Shown piece by piece: positions 56,637-64,000 of a DNA stretch of 64,000 nucleotides. The notes beneath the pieces were generated by a model. That model saw only the letters and a program-made list of their open reading frames with translations, made no database searches and was not told the DNA's origin. The stretch's first letter is position 1. The number at the start of each line of letters is the position of its first letter. Source of the stretch: Clostridiales bacterium (GTDB lineage: Bacteria > Bacillota > Clostridia > Oscillospirales > Oscillospiraceae); the NCBI GenBank assembly GCA_004554585.1, contig SFLH01000009.1, positions 19,204-83,203 on the forward strand, given 5' to 3'. Both the position numbers and the translations under genes were made by a program.

Positions 56637-58073
56637 TCAGTCGTCGAAAGAATAGCGCAGGATGGGGGAGCGGGCGGCAGTGACCTCGTCGGGCCGGCCC
56701 ACGGGGCAGTGGAGGGGAGCCTGGTGGAGGCTCTCCGGGTCGCTCTTGGCCTCGGCCAGGATGTCCAGGAAGACCTGGGCGGCCTGGTCCAGGGTCTCGG
56801 GGCTCTCGGTCTCCGTGGGCTCCACCATGAGGGCCTCATGGACGATGAGGGGGAAGTACATGGTGGGGGGATGGATGCCGAAGTCCAGAAGTCGCTTGGC
56901 CACGTCCATGGCGGTCACGCCGGTGTCGTGGGCCAGACCCTGGAGGGTCATGACGAACTCGTGCATGCACAGGGAGTCATGGGACATGTCATAGTGGCCC
57001 ATGAGCTGCTTCATCAGGTAGTTGGCGTTGAGCACTGCCCCGGCGGAGGCCTCGGGAATGCCCTGCTTGCCCAGGGTGAGGATGTAGGTCAGGGCCTTGA
57101 CCACCACCAGGAAGTTGCCATAGAAGCTGCGCACCTGGCCCATGGTCTGCTCGGGGGTGTACAGGCTGTAAGCACCGCCCTCTTCCTTCACGCGAGGGGT
57201 GGGCAGGAAGGGCTCCAGCAGGGCCTTGCAACCCACCGGACCGCTGCCAGGACCGCCGCCGCCGTGGGGGGTGGAGAAGGTCTTGTGCAGGTTCAGGTGG
57301 ACGCAGTCAAAGCCCATGTCGCCGGGCCGGACCTGGCCCATGACGGCGTTGAGGTTGGCCCCGTCGTAGTAGCACAGGCCGCCGGCGTCGTGGACGATCT
57401 GGGTGATCTCCAGGATGTTGGCGTCGAACAGGCCCAGGGTGTTGGGGTTGGTGAGCATCAGGCCGGCGGTGTCCGGGCCGGCGGCCTGGCGCAGAGCTTC
57501 CAGGTCCACGCCGCCCTCGGGGTTGGAGGGGATGGAGACCACGTTGAAGCCCGCCATGGTGGCCGAAGCCGGGTTGGTGCCGTGGGCAGCGTCGGGGACC
57601 AGGATCTTGGTCCGGGCGCTATCGCCCCGGGACTGATGGTACTTGCGGATGAGCAGCAGGCCGGTGTACTCACCGTGGGCGCCGGCGGCAGGCTGGAAAG
57701 ACATGCCGTCCATGCCGGTGATCTCGCACAGCAGCTTTTCCGCGGTGTACAGCACCTCCAGGGCGCCCTGGACGGTCTCCAGAGGCTGGAGGGGGTGCAG
57801 CTGGGTAAAGCCGGGCTGGGCCGCGGCCTCCTCGTTCACCCGGGGGTTGTACTTCATGGTGCAGGAGCCCAGGGGATAGAATCCGTCGTTGACCCCGTGG
57901 GTCTGCTTGGCCAGCTCCGTGTAGTGGCGGCCCAGGTCCACCTCGGCGATCTCGGGCAGCCGGGGGGCGGCGGACCGCAGCAGGCTGGCGTCAAACTGGG
58001 TCACCGGCACGTCGCAGGCGGGCAGCAGGGTGCTGCCCCGGCCGGAACGGCTCCGTTCAAACAGCAGTTTCAT
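56637..58073 (-). CDS. gcvPB: Glycine dehydrogenase (decarboxylating) subunit 2
   Basis: 478 residues. The PLP lysine lies in NLHKTFSTPHGGGGPGSGPVG; LVPDAAHGTNPASATMAGF and YPLGSCTMKYNPR are further family motifs. With gcvPA it forms the split P-protein that decarboxylates glycine onto lipoyl-GcvH, usual in Bacillota. Start overlaps the gcvPA stop. Confidence 0.96.
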   Translation of the reverse strand: MKLLFERSRSGRGSTLLPACDVPVTQFDASLLRSAAPRLPEIAEVDLGRHYTELAKQTHGVNDGFYPLGSCTMKYNPRVNEEAAAQPGFTQLHPLQPLETVQGALEVLYTAEKLLCEITGMDGMSFQPAAGAHGEYTGLLLIRKYHQSRGDSARTKILVPDAAHGTNPASATMAGFNVVSIPSNPEGGVDLEALRQAAGPDTAGLMLTNPNTLGLFDANILEITQIVHDAGGLCYYDGANLNAVMGQVRPGDMGFDCVHLNLHKTFSTPHGGGGPGSGPVGCKALLEPFLPTPRVKEEGGAYSLYTPEQTMGQVRSFYGNFLVVVKALTYILTLGKQGIPEASAGAVLNANYLMKQLMGHYDMSHDSLCMHEFVMTLQGLAHDTGVTAMDVAKRLLDFGIHPPTMYFPLIVHEALMVEPTETESPETLDQAAQVFLDILAEAKSDPESLHQAPLHCPVGRPDEVTAARSPILRYSFDD

Positions 58074-59386
58074 TTTCCAAGCACCTCCCCAATGGCCGCC
58101 AACAGACGGTCGATGTCAGCCTTGCTGTTGCACTCGGTGCAGCACCAGAGGATGCCGCCGTCCACCGGCAGGCCGCCCAGGATGCCCTTCTCCTCCAGCT
58201 TGGCGCAGAGGACTGCGGGGTCCGTGGGGCAGTCGGTGAGAAATTCGTGGAAGAAGGGCTTGTCCCCGGTGCGCAGGGCAAAGCCCAGCTTGCCCAGCTC
58301 GCCGGCCAGGTAGTGGGCGTGGGAGGCGCACAGCTCGGCCACCTGCTTGATCCCCTGGGGACCCATGGCGGCCAGATAGACCGAGGCGGTCATGGCGCAC
58401 AGAGCCTCGTTGGAGCAGATGTTGGAAGAAGCTTTCTCCCGGCGGATGTGCTGTTCCCGGGCCTGGAGGGTGAGCACGAAGCAGCGGCGCCCCTGGGCGT
58501 CGGTGGTCTGGCCCACGATCCGGCCGGGGAGCTTGCGCATCATGGCCTTCTTGCAGGTCATAAAGCCCAGGTAGGGGCCGCCGAAGGACAGGGGCATGCC
58601 CAGAGGCTGGCCTTCGCCCACGGCGATGTCCACCCCGTATTCCCCGGGGGTCTTCAGCAGACCCAGGGAGATGGGGTTGACCCCCATGATGACCTTGGCC
58701 CCGGCCTCATGGGCAGCGGCCACGATGGCGTCCATGTCCTCCAGCACCCCGTAGTAGTTGGGGCTCTGGACATAGACGGCGGCGGTCTCGCCGGTGAGGG
58801 CGGCCTTCAGGGCATCGGGGTTGGTGGCATACCCTTCGGCGGGCAGGATGACAACCGGCACGTCCCGGCTCTCGCAGTAAGTCTGGATGACGGCCAGGGT
58901 CTGGGGGTCTGCTGCGCCGGAGACCACCACCGTGTGGCGCTTTCTCTCCTGGCACATGAACACGGCCTCGGCGGCGGCCACGGCCCCGTCGTAGACGGAG
59001 GCGTTGGACACGTCCATGCCGGTCAGCTCGCACATCTGGGTCTGATACTCAAAGATGGACTGGAGGACGCCCTGGCTGATCTCCGCCTGATAGGGAGTAT
59101 AGGCGGTGAGGAACTCCTCCTTGCTGGTGACGGTTTTGACGATGGAGGGGATGTAGTGGCGGTAAGCCCCGGCCCCCCGGAAAACGGAGGAAAAGATCCG
59201 GTTCTTGCCGGCCAGAGCGGCCATGCGCTGGCCCACTTCCAGCTCGCTGAGCCCGTCGGGCAGGTCCAGGTTCTTCACCCGGACGGCCTCGGGAACGATG
59301 TCAAAGAGCTGGTCGGCGGAGGTCAGGCCAATGGCCTGAAGCATGGCTTGGCGCTCTTCCCCGGTGGAGGGAATGTAGCTGCCCAT
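58070..59386 (-). CDS. gcvPA: Glycine dehydrogenase (decarboxylating) subunit 1
   Basis: 438 residues. GSYIPSTGEERQAMLQAIG at the start, FRGAGAYRHYIPSIVKTV, TPYQAEISQGVLQSIFEYQTQMCELTGMDVSNASVYDG and GEGQPLGMPLSFGGPYLGFM are typical of the N-terminal half of GcvP. Starts 1 base after gcvH. Needs gcvPB for activity. Confidence 0.96.
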   Translation of the reverse strand: MGSYIPSTGEERQAMLQAIGLTSADQLFDIVPEAVRVKNLDLPDGLSELEVGQRMAALAGKNRIFSSVFRGAGAYRHYIPSIVKTVTSKEEFLTAYTPYQAEISQGVLQSIFEYQTQMCELTGMDVSNASVYDGAVAAAEAVFMCQERKRHTVVVSGAADPQTLAVIQTYCESRDVPVVILPAEGYATNPDALKAALTGETAAVYVQSPNYYGVLEDMDAIVAAAHEAGAKVIMGVNPISLGLLKTPGEYGVDIAVGEGQPLGMPLSFGGPYLGFMTCKKAMMRKLPGRIVGQTTDAQGRRCFVLTLQAREQHIRREKASSNICSNEALCAMTASVYLAAMGPQGIKQVAELCASHAHYLAGELGKLGFALRTGDKPFFHEFLTDCPTDPAVLCAKLEEKGILGGLPVDGGILWCCTECNSKADIDRLLAAIGEVLGK

Positions 59387-59387
59387 A

Positions 59388-59771
59388 TTATGCCTCCTCT
59401 GCGGCCACCACGGCCTCGTAACCCTCGGCGTCCAGCAGCTCTTCGCTGTCGCTGACCTGGCCGACCTTGATCAGCCAAGCCTCATAGGGGGCCTCGTTGA
59501 TCTGGGCGGGATCGTCCAGCAGGGCTTCGTTGACGGCGGTGACGGTGCCGGTCACGGGAGAGAAGACGTCGGAAACAGCCTTGACGGACTCCACATCGGC
59601 GAATGCCTCGCCGGCGGTGACGTCGTCGCCCTCCTCGGGCAGGTTGATGAAGACGATGTCACCCAGGGCGCCCTGGGCATAGTCGGTCAGACCGATGGTG
59701 AAGACGCCGTCTTCCTCCAGGATCCACTCGTGGGACTTGCTGTACTTCAGGTTGGCAGGAATGTTAGACAT
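59388..59771 (-). CDS. gcvH: Glycine cleavage system H protein
   Basis: 127 residues. Lipoyl lysine Lys64 in VESVKAVSDVFSPV, and SKSHEWILEEDGVFTIGLTDYAQGALGDIVFINLP at the start (split here as SKSHEWILEE and GALGDIVFINLP). Shuttles the aminomethyl group between P, T and L proteins. GAGGAGAACC precedes the ATG. 91 bases after gcvT. Confidence 0.96.
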   Translation of the reverse strand: MSNIPANLKYSKSHEWILEEDGVFTIGLTDYAQGALGDIVFINLPEEGDDVTAGEAFADVESVKAVSDVFSPVTGTVTAVNEALLDDPAQINEAPYEAWLIKVGQVSDSEELLDAEGYEAVVAAEEA

Positions 59772-59862
59772 GATGGTTCTCCTCCTAAAAAATACGTATA
59801 AATAATCATGTGCTTGCTTTCAATGACAGCCCAAACTGCCCTGGCGGAAAGGGCGGGCGCGC

Positions 59863-60948
59863 TCAACCGCGCTTGTAGAAGGGCAGGGGGACGATCTTCA
59901 CCGCCACCCGGCGGCCGCGGACGTCCACTTCCAGCTCAGTGCCTTCGGCGGTGTGGGCGGCGTCCAGCAGGGCCATGGCGATGGCCTTGCCCAGGTAGGG
60001 GCAGTGGGTGCCGGAGGTGGTCTGGCCGATCTTCTCCTGGCCCAGGTAGACGTCCTGATGCTCCCGCACGATGCCGCGGCCGACGACCTCCAGGCCCACG
60101 CGGACCCGCTTGGGCGCGCCGGCGGCCACCAGGGCATCCTTGCCGATGAACTCTTCCTTGTTCAGCTTCACGCCGAAGTCCAGGCCGGCCTCCAGGGGAG
60201 TGATGGTCTCGTCCATCTCATGACCGTACAGGGGCATGGCGGCCTCCAGGCGCAGGGTGTCCCGGGCGCCCAGGCCGCAGGGGATCAGGCCGAACTCCTC
60301 GCCGGCTTCCCGCAGGACCTTCCACAGCTTGGGGGCGTCCTCGTTGGAGGTGTAGATCTCATAGCCCAGCTCGCCGGTGTAGCCGGTGCGGGAGATCATG
60401 CACTTCATGCCCTGGATCTCCACGTTGGGCAGGGCGGTATAATAGCCCTTGGGGATCTGGTCCTCCGGCAGCAGCTTTTTCAGGATGGCCGGCGCCTTGG
60501 GACCCTGGAGGGCCAGCTGGGCCACGGTGTCGGAGATGTCCTCTGCCTTGGTGCCCGGCAGCAGGTTCTGGGACATGTGGGCGAAATCCTTCTCCCGGTT
60601 GGCGGCGTTGACCACCACCAGGTAGGACTCCTCGCCGAACTTGTAGACCACCAGGTCGTCGATGGTGCCGCCGTCGGCGGTGCACATGACCCCGTAGCGG
60701 ACTTTGTTGATGGGCATGTTGGAGTAGTCGTTGGTGAGCAGGTGATTCAGGGTGTCCAGAGCCGTGGGGCCGGTAAAGAGGACCTCGCCCATGTGGGAGA
60801 CGTCGAACAGGCCGGCTTGCTCACGCACAGCCATGTGTTCCTTGATCACGCCGCTGCCATACTGCACCGGCAGCAGATACCCGGCGAAGGGGACGATCTT
60901 GCCGCCTTCCTCCACATGGACGTCATAGAGGGGGGTTTTCCGTTCCAT
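59863..60948 (-). CDS. gcvT: Glycine cleavage system T protein (aminomethyltransferase)
   Basis: 361 residues. KTPLYDVHVEEGGKIVPFAGYLLPVQY, LFDVSHMGEV, ISRTGYTGELGYEIY and LGARDTLRLEAAMPLYGHEMD are canonical. Transfers the methylene group to tetrahydrofolate. Start 60948 is set by GGAGAG 8 bases upstream; the frame stays open further upstream through the riboswitch, but that is non-coding. First gene of gcvT-gcvH-gcvPA-gcvPB-lplA-lpdA-MBL. Confidence 0.96.
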   Translation of the reverse strand: MERKTPLYDVHVEEGGKIVPFAGYLLPVQYGSGVIKEHMAVREQAGLFDVSHMGEVLFTGPTALDTLNHLLTNDYSNMPINKVRYGVMCTADGGTIDDLVVYKFGEESYLVVVNAANREKDFAHMSQNLLPGTKAEDISDTVAQLALQGPKAPAILKKLLPEDQIPKGYYTALPNVEIQGMKCMISRTGYTGELGYEIYTSNEDAPKLWKVLREAGEEFGLIPCGLGARDTLRLEAAMPLYGHEMDETITPLEAGLDFGVKLNKEEFIGKDALVAAGAPKRVRVGLEVVGRGIVREHQDVYLGQEKIGQTTSGTHCPYLGKAIAMALLDAAHTAEGTELEVDVRGRRVAVKIVPLPFYKRG

Positions 60949-61000
60949 AGTGATTCTCTCCTTTTCCATTGCATCCTTTCCGAGAACCCGAAAAGGGAAA

Positions 61001-61034
61001 GGCGCGGAATTTGGAACAGACCAAATTCCGCGCC
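61001..61034 (-). terminator. Riboswitch-controlled terminator before gcvT
   Basis: GGCGCGGAATTTGG pairs with CCAAATTCCGCGCC around a 6-base loop; on the minus strand a TTTCCCTTTT tract follows. It lies directly after the second glycine aptamer. Confidence 0.85.
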
Positions 61035-61036
61035 TC

Positions 61037-61200
61037 CGTATTCTGACCTGAAAGATTCTCCGCTGTGGCGGATTGCCTCTTCGGTGCGTGTTTCCGCTTT
61101 CCGGAGTCTCGTCCAAAACCGGTCCTTTTGCCTGAGAGTTTCCGCTGCCCCTTCGGCTCCGCGCCAACCGCGAGATCTCCCGGTTTCTTCATCCGAACCA
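61037..61200 (-). promoter_or_regulatory. Tandem glycine riboswitch
   Basis: On the minus strand the first aptamer has CGGGAGATC, GCCGAAGGGGCAG and CTCTCAGGCAAAAGGAC; the second has ACTCCGGAAAG, ACCGAAGAGGCAATCC and CTTTCAGGTCAGAATACGGAG. These are the conserved cores of the glycine riboswitch. With the terminator at 61001-61034 it should be an ON switch that turns on glycine cleavage when glycine is plentiful. Confidence 0.93.
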
Positions 61201-61279
61201 TATCTTCATTTGTGCAGAGCCCTTGCTGGCAGGCCCTGTGCATGGTTGCCCGGCCTGGTGCAATATATTTGATAAGCCT

Positions 61280-61308
61280 ATTATAATAACCACCATTTCC
61301 CCTGTCAA
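61280..61308 (-). promoter_or_regulatory. Consensus promoter of the gcv operon
   Basis: Minus strand TTGACA (61308-61303), 17 bp, TATAAT (61285-61280). Confidence 0.9.
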
Positions 61309-61336
61309 CGGATTTTTTCCAGGTAGGCCCATCCGA

Positions 61337-62260
61337 TCACTTGGCCTTCAGGGAGGTCAGGTCGTACGGTGTGGTCTGGTAGACGTAGTAGTTGAGCCAG
61401 TTGGTGTAAATCAGCTGCCCGGCCGAGCGCCAGCGGACGACGGGGGTTTGGGTGGGGTCGTCGCCGGGGAAGTAGTGTCGGGGCACCTGAATGTCCAGCC
61501 CCCGGTTCACATCCCGCCAGTACTCCTGGGCCAGGGTGTCCCGGTCGTATTCCAGATGTCCCAGGAAGAAGAACTGCCGGCTGTCGTCGGTCTTCACGGC
61601 GAACACGCCCACCTCCTCCGATACAGCCAGGACCTCCAGGTCAGGGACCTTGCGGATGTCCTGCTCCAGTACCTCCGTGTGCCGGGAGTGGGGGGCGTAA
61701 AAGCGGTCGTCAAAGCCCCGGAACAGGGGGGAGGAGGGCTTGAGGACCTTGTGGTCAAAGACGCCAAAGACCTTTTGAGGCAGGGAATACTTGGGGATGC
61801 CGTAGTGATAGTACAGCCCGGCCTGGGCCCCCCAGCAGATGTGGAGGGTGGAGTGGACGTGGGACTTGGACCAATCCATGATCTGGCACAGTTCCTCCCA
61901 GTAGTCCACTTCCTCAAAGTCCATGTTCTCCACGGGGGCGCCGGTGATGACCAGGCCGTCGTAGTACTTGTCTTTGATCTGGTCAAAGGAAGTGTAGAAG
62001 GACTCCAGATGGCTCCGGTCCACATTCTGGGCGTCGTGGCTGATGGTCTGCAGCAGCTCCACCTGGGTCTGCAGGGGGGTGTTGGAGAACTTCCGCAGCA
62101 GCTGGGTCTCCGTGGCGATCTTGGTGGGCATCAGGTTCAAAATGAGCAGTTTCAGCGGGCGGATGTCCTGGTGGATGGCCCGGTACTCAGTCATCACAAA
62201 GATGTTCTCGCCCTCCAGAATCTCCCGGGCGGGCAGAGAGTTGGGAATTTTGATGGGCAT
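61337..62260 (-). CDS. metA: Homoserine O-acetyltransferase (MetA family)
   Basis: 307 residues. Nucleophile Cys142 (LHICWGAQAG), His235 and Glu237 (FFLGHLEYD) match the family triad. Residue 111 is Glu (GAPVEN), the residue that in studied MetA proteins selects acetyl-CoA over succinyl-CoA. First committed step of methionine synthesis. GGGAGGC precedes the ATG. No SAM riboswitch or T-box upstream. Same strand as the gcv operon, whose promoter lies just after its stop. Confidence 0.95.
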   Translation of the reverse strand: MPIKIPNSLPAREILEGENIFVMTEYRAIHQDIRPLKLLILNLMPTKIATETQLLRKFSNTPLQTQVELLQTISHDAQNVDRSHLESFYTSFDQIKDKYYDGLVITGAPVENMDFEEVDYWEELCQIMDWSKSHVHSTLHICWGAQAGLYYHYGIPKYSLPQKVFGVFDHKVLKPSSPLFRGFDDRFYAPHSRHTEVLEQDIRKVPDLEVLAVSEEVGVFAVKTDDSRQFFFLGHLEYDRDTLAQEYWRDVNRGLDIQVPRHYFPGDDPTQTPVVRWRSAGQLIYTNWLNYYVYQTTPYDLTSLKAK

Positions 62261-62301
62261 GGGAATGCCTCCCTTTGGTCAATAAAATAAGGATACTCCC
62301 T

Positions 62302-62330
62302 ATTAAAGCACACTTTTTTCCCCTTCGCAA
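62302..62330 (-). promoter_or_regulatory. Candidate promoter of metA
   Basis: Minus strand TTGCGA (62330-62325), 17 bp, TTTAAT (62307-62302). Confidence 0.55.
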
Positions 62331-62366
62331 CCGGGGATTTCCCCAGAAAGGAGGAGCGGGGTCTGC

Positions 62367-63476
62367 TTACATGGGGGTAAAGGAGGCCGTGAAGTCCTCC
62401 ACAATGGGGTCGCAGGCGGCAGAGTTTTCCTGGGGATAGCGGAAATAGACCTCGCAGCGGTTGACGTCGTCGTAGTACACCGCCTGGTAAAAAATCTCGG
62501 TGCCAGAGCGGCCGCTGAGCACATAGTGTCCCTCCTCTTGGAAGGAGTAGGTCACCTGGGCGCTGGAAGAGGCCAGGGCGTTAAAATACTCTTCCTCCGG
62601 GGTGGTGGGCAGGGCCAGCAGAGCGCATTCGCTGACGGAAACCGTGATGCCATAGTCGAGATTGGAGAACTGATAGAGGTAGCCCACGGCGGGCCGGGCC
62701 TTGTCCTGAGTAAAGCCCTGGGGCACAAAGAAGCGGCAGCCCATCACCCCTGTGAACCCCTGAGGCGCGCCGCCGATCCCGTCGGGCACCGGGTCGGGTA
62801 CGGCGGTGGTGCCGGTGTCCGAAGGCTCGTCCGCGGCGTCGCCGGTGGACGGCTGGGTGATCTCCTGGCGCAGGTCCAGCCGCAGAACCGTAACGGTGTC
62901 TGCCGGATCTGTGTGGGGATCGCTCCCCTCCAGCCAAAGGAAGGTCACACTGATCTCGTCGCTGTAGTCCCAGTCAACATAGGCAGAGGCCCCCTGGTGA
63001 AACTCGTCGTAAGGGGATACCTCCGTTTCCAAGGGGGCCGTCAGCCCCAAGGAGGTCAGGTCCTCGTAGGTGGCGTCCACGGGAAGGTCCGGGGCGGCCA
63101 TGGCGATGCTCCCCCGCTGGCGCAGATAGGTCACCGTGGACAGGGGCTCCCCGCCGTCGGCGGCTCCCTTGCGGGCACTGTCCAGGAAAGAAAAGTTGTA
63201 GGGGAGACGGTCGTCCTCGTAGGTGAAAAATTTGGAGGCGCCCCAGTACCAGCCATCCAGATAGTGGATGTCCTCACCCCACTGGTCCGTAACGTCGGCT
63301 ACCGTCATGTCCAGAAAGTCGGTCAGATATAGGCCGCCTGGATTGTCTGGCAGGGAGGCTTGGGGTTCCGATGGGGAAGAGGGGGTGGGCTCCGGGTCTT
63401 CCTGCTGTCCGCAGGCGCCCAGCAGGAGCAGAGAAAGCAGCAGAAGGATCGCGGGGAAACAGCGGGGAGAGCGCAT
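62367..63476 (-). CDS. Hypothetical lipoprotein
   Basis: 369 residues. Signal peptide with lipobox LLLGACGQ (Cys22), Pro/Ser-rich linker to about 45, a globular part (about 50-205), an acidic Thr/Pro linker (about 208-235) and a second domain (about 238-369) that starts GFTGVMGCRFFVPQGF. Two-domain surface protein, membrane-tethered, function unknown. AAGGAGTG precedes the ATG. Confidence 0.75.
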   Translation of the reverse strand: MRSPRCFPAILLLLSLLLLGACGQQEDPEPTPSSPSEPQASLPDNPGGLYLTDFLDMTVADVTDQWGEDIHYLDGWYWGASKFFTYEDDRLPYNFSFLDSARKGAADGGEPLSTVTYLRQRGSIAMAAPDLPVDATYEDLTSLGLTAPLETEVSPYDEFHQGASAYVDWDYSDEISVTFLWLEGSDPHTDPADTVTVLRLDLRQEITQPSTGDAADEPSDTGTTAVPDPVPDGIGGAPQGFTGVMGCRFFVPQGFTQDKARPAVGYLYQFSNLDYGITVSVSECALLALPTTPEEEYFNALASSSAQVTYSFQEEGHYVLSGRSGTEIFYQAVYYDDVNRCEVYFRYPQENSAACDPIVEDFTASFTPM

Positions 63477-63516
63477 GGCACAACACTCCTTATAAAAATA
63501 TTAGGTTCTCTCATTT

Positions 63517-63545
63517 ATTAAACCATAGCTTCAAGAAAATGGCAA
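63517..63545 (-). promoter_or_regulatory. Promoter of the lipoprotein gene
   Basis: Minus strand TTGCCA (63545-63540), 17 bp, TTTAAT (63522-63517). Confidence 0.6.
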
Positions 63546-63670
63546 CCTTTTTGATGGTTTCCCCTGAGGTAGGCAGGGGAAACCGCAGCATCCCCGAAAG
63601 GCAGGCGCGGCGGCCCGCCAGAAGAAATCAGGGGGTTTCAAAGAAAAATCAAAAAAATGAAAATTAAGGC

Positions 63671-63699
63671 TTGACATTGTGGGCCGACAGTGGTATTCT
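63671..63699 (+). promoter_or_regulatory. rRNA operon promoter P1
   Basis: TTGACA (63671-63676), 17 bp, TATTCT (63694-63699). First of two tandem promoters ahead of the rRNA leader. Confidence 0.75.
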
Positions 63700-63774
63700 A
63701 TCAAAGCTGTCGCGAGACGGGGCCCACAAAAGATCAAGAAAAATGAAAAAGTTTGAAAAAACGAAAAATTCTTC

Positions 63775-63804
63775 TTGACAAGTCGGTAAGAGCTGTGTTA
63801 GAAT
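63775..63804 (+). promoter_or_regulatory. rRNA operon promoter P2
   Basis: TTGACA (63775-63780), 18 bp, TAGAAT (63799-63804), 104 bp downstream of P1. An A-rich stretch (63721-63772) precedes it like an UP element. Confidence 0.8.
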
Positions 63805-63810
63805 ACACCT

Positions 63811-63991
63811 CACCCGCAAGAGCGGCGTGCACCTTGTAAATTAAACAACGTAAGAGAAACACGAAGCACCAAACGGACATTAAGTTGTCCACGAAGCTTA
63901 GAGCTTTGTGGGACGACGTTAATTTTCTTTGAAGCTAAAGATTAGCGATCAATGAATTGATTTGAACGAGCGAAAGCTTGTTTAGATACCA
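63811..63991 (+). promoter_or_regulatory. rRNA leader (pre-16S)
   Basis: About 180 bases with no reading frame. Contains GGACA/TGTCC (63876-63891), an AGCTT/AAGC-rich hairpin region and TTTCTTTGAAGC near 63922-63933 that resembles an antitermination boxA. Confidence 0.5.
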
Positions 63992-64000
63992 TTTTATTGA
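63992..64000 (+). rRNA. 5' end of 16S rRNA gene (cut by the window edge)
   Basis: The window ends TTTTATTGA, which in clostridia is the start of 16S rRNA, continued by GAGTTTGATCCTGG. Tandem strong promoters and a non-coding leader upstream agree. Only nine bases are visible, so this rests on context. Confidence 0.55.

Noticed and set aside
56631..58313. 560-codon plus-strand open frame opposite gcvPB
   Set aside because: Shadow of gcvPB and gcvPA; no motif and no ribosome-binding site.
60949..61167. N-terminal extension of GcvT by 73 codons
   Set aside because: The extra frame reads through the glycine riboswitch and its terminator; the family start and a good ribosome-binding site are at 60948.
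1..64000. CRISPR arrays, transposases, integrases or prophage genes
   Set aside because: No regularly spaced direct repeats and no recognisable mobile-element protein were found in the window.

Overview
The window is about 64 kb of a GC-rich (roughly 60-65 %), gene-dense chromosome of a low-GC-phylum Gram-positive anaerobe. The gene set (FabK-type fatty acid synthesis, split gcvPA/gcvPB, mini-RNase III, RqcH, BrnQ, a vanG-type cluster, many small lipoproteins, DUF4358/DUF1847/DUF2200 families) fits an intestinal clostridium of the Oscillospiraceae (Flavonifractor/Lawsonibacter/Intestinimonas-like). That placement is inferred from gene content only. The last bases run into what looks like the 5' end of a 16S rRNA gene, so an rRNA operon lies just beyond the right edge.

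Layout. 1-4 kb: start of a PLP decarboxylase and a stand-alone amino-acid adenylation enzyme (minus), then a VanR/VanS-like two-component system (plus). 4-5 kb: rplM-rpsI with a structured leader and a perfect promoter. 5-14 kb: ttcA, a small membrane protein, a secreted deacetylase, comM, thiI-cinA and a Cys-rich DUF5714-like protein. 13.8-17 kb: thiamine thiazole operon thiS-thiF-thiG-thiH behind an unusual hairpin leader. 17-21 kb: a coupled minus-strand run (SGNH hydrolase, rhodanese lipoprotein, deformylase-like protein, TIGR04076-like protein, SDR, phosphodiesterase). 21-23 kb: MerR regulator and a lipoprotein made of three repeats. 22.9-24.9 kb: an AT-richer ABC transporter island with a gene remnant, beside tRNA-Pro. 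25-36 kb: housekeeping genes (ruvX, nucleoside phosphorylase, mrnC, rqcH, argS, brnQ), a LytTR/DUF3021 pair and a phosphodiesterase.

36.4-40.4 kb holds a complete, translationally coupled vanG-vanXY-vanT set on the minus strand (D-Ala-D-Ser ligase, D,D-peptidase, membrane serine racemase). Its upstream region has helically phased CTTAA repeats like a response-regulator site. Divergent from it, 40.7-50.9 kb is one long type II fatty-acid operon: acpP-fabK-fabD-fabG-fabF-accB-fabZ-accC-accD-accA, then an acyl-CoA synthetase and a TetR regulator. A perfect palindrome sits on its transcription start.

51.0-51.6 kb is a stand-alone transcription unit (consensus promoter, many hairpins, long-range helices, strong terminator) with no credible protein. 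It is the best candidate here for an undescribed or unassigned large structured RNA. After it come a transglutaminase-like exoprotein and a DUF4358 lipoprotein. 53.5-61.3 kb is the glycine cleavage operon gcvT-gcvH-gcvPA-gcvPB-lplA-lpdA plus a metallo-hydrolase, under a tandem glycine riboswitch with its own promoter and terminator. metA, a large lipoprotein and the tandem promoters and leader of the rRNA operon close the window.
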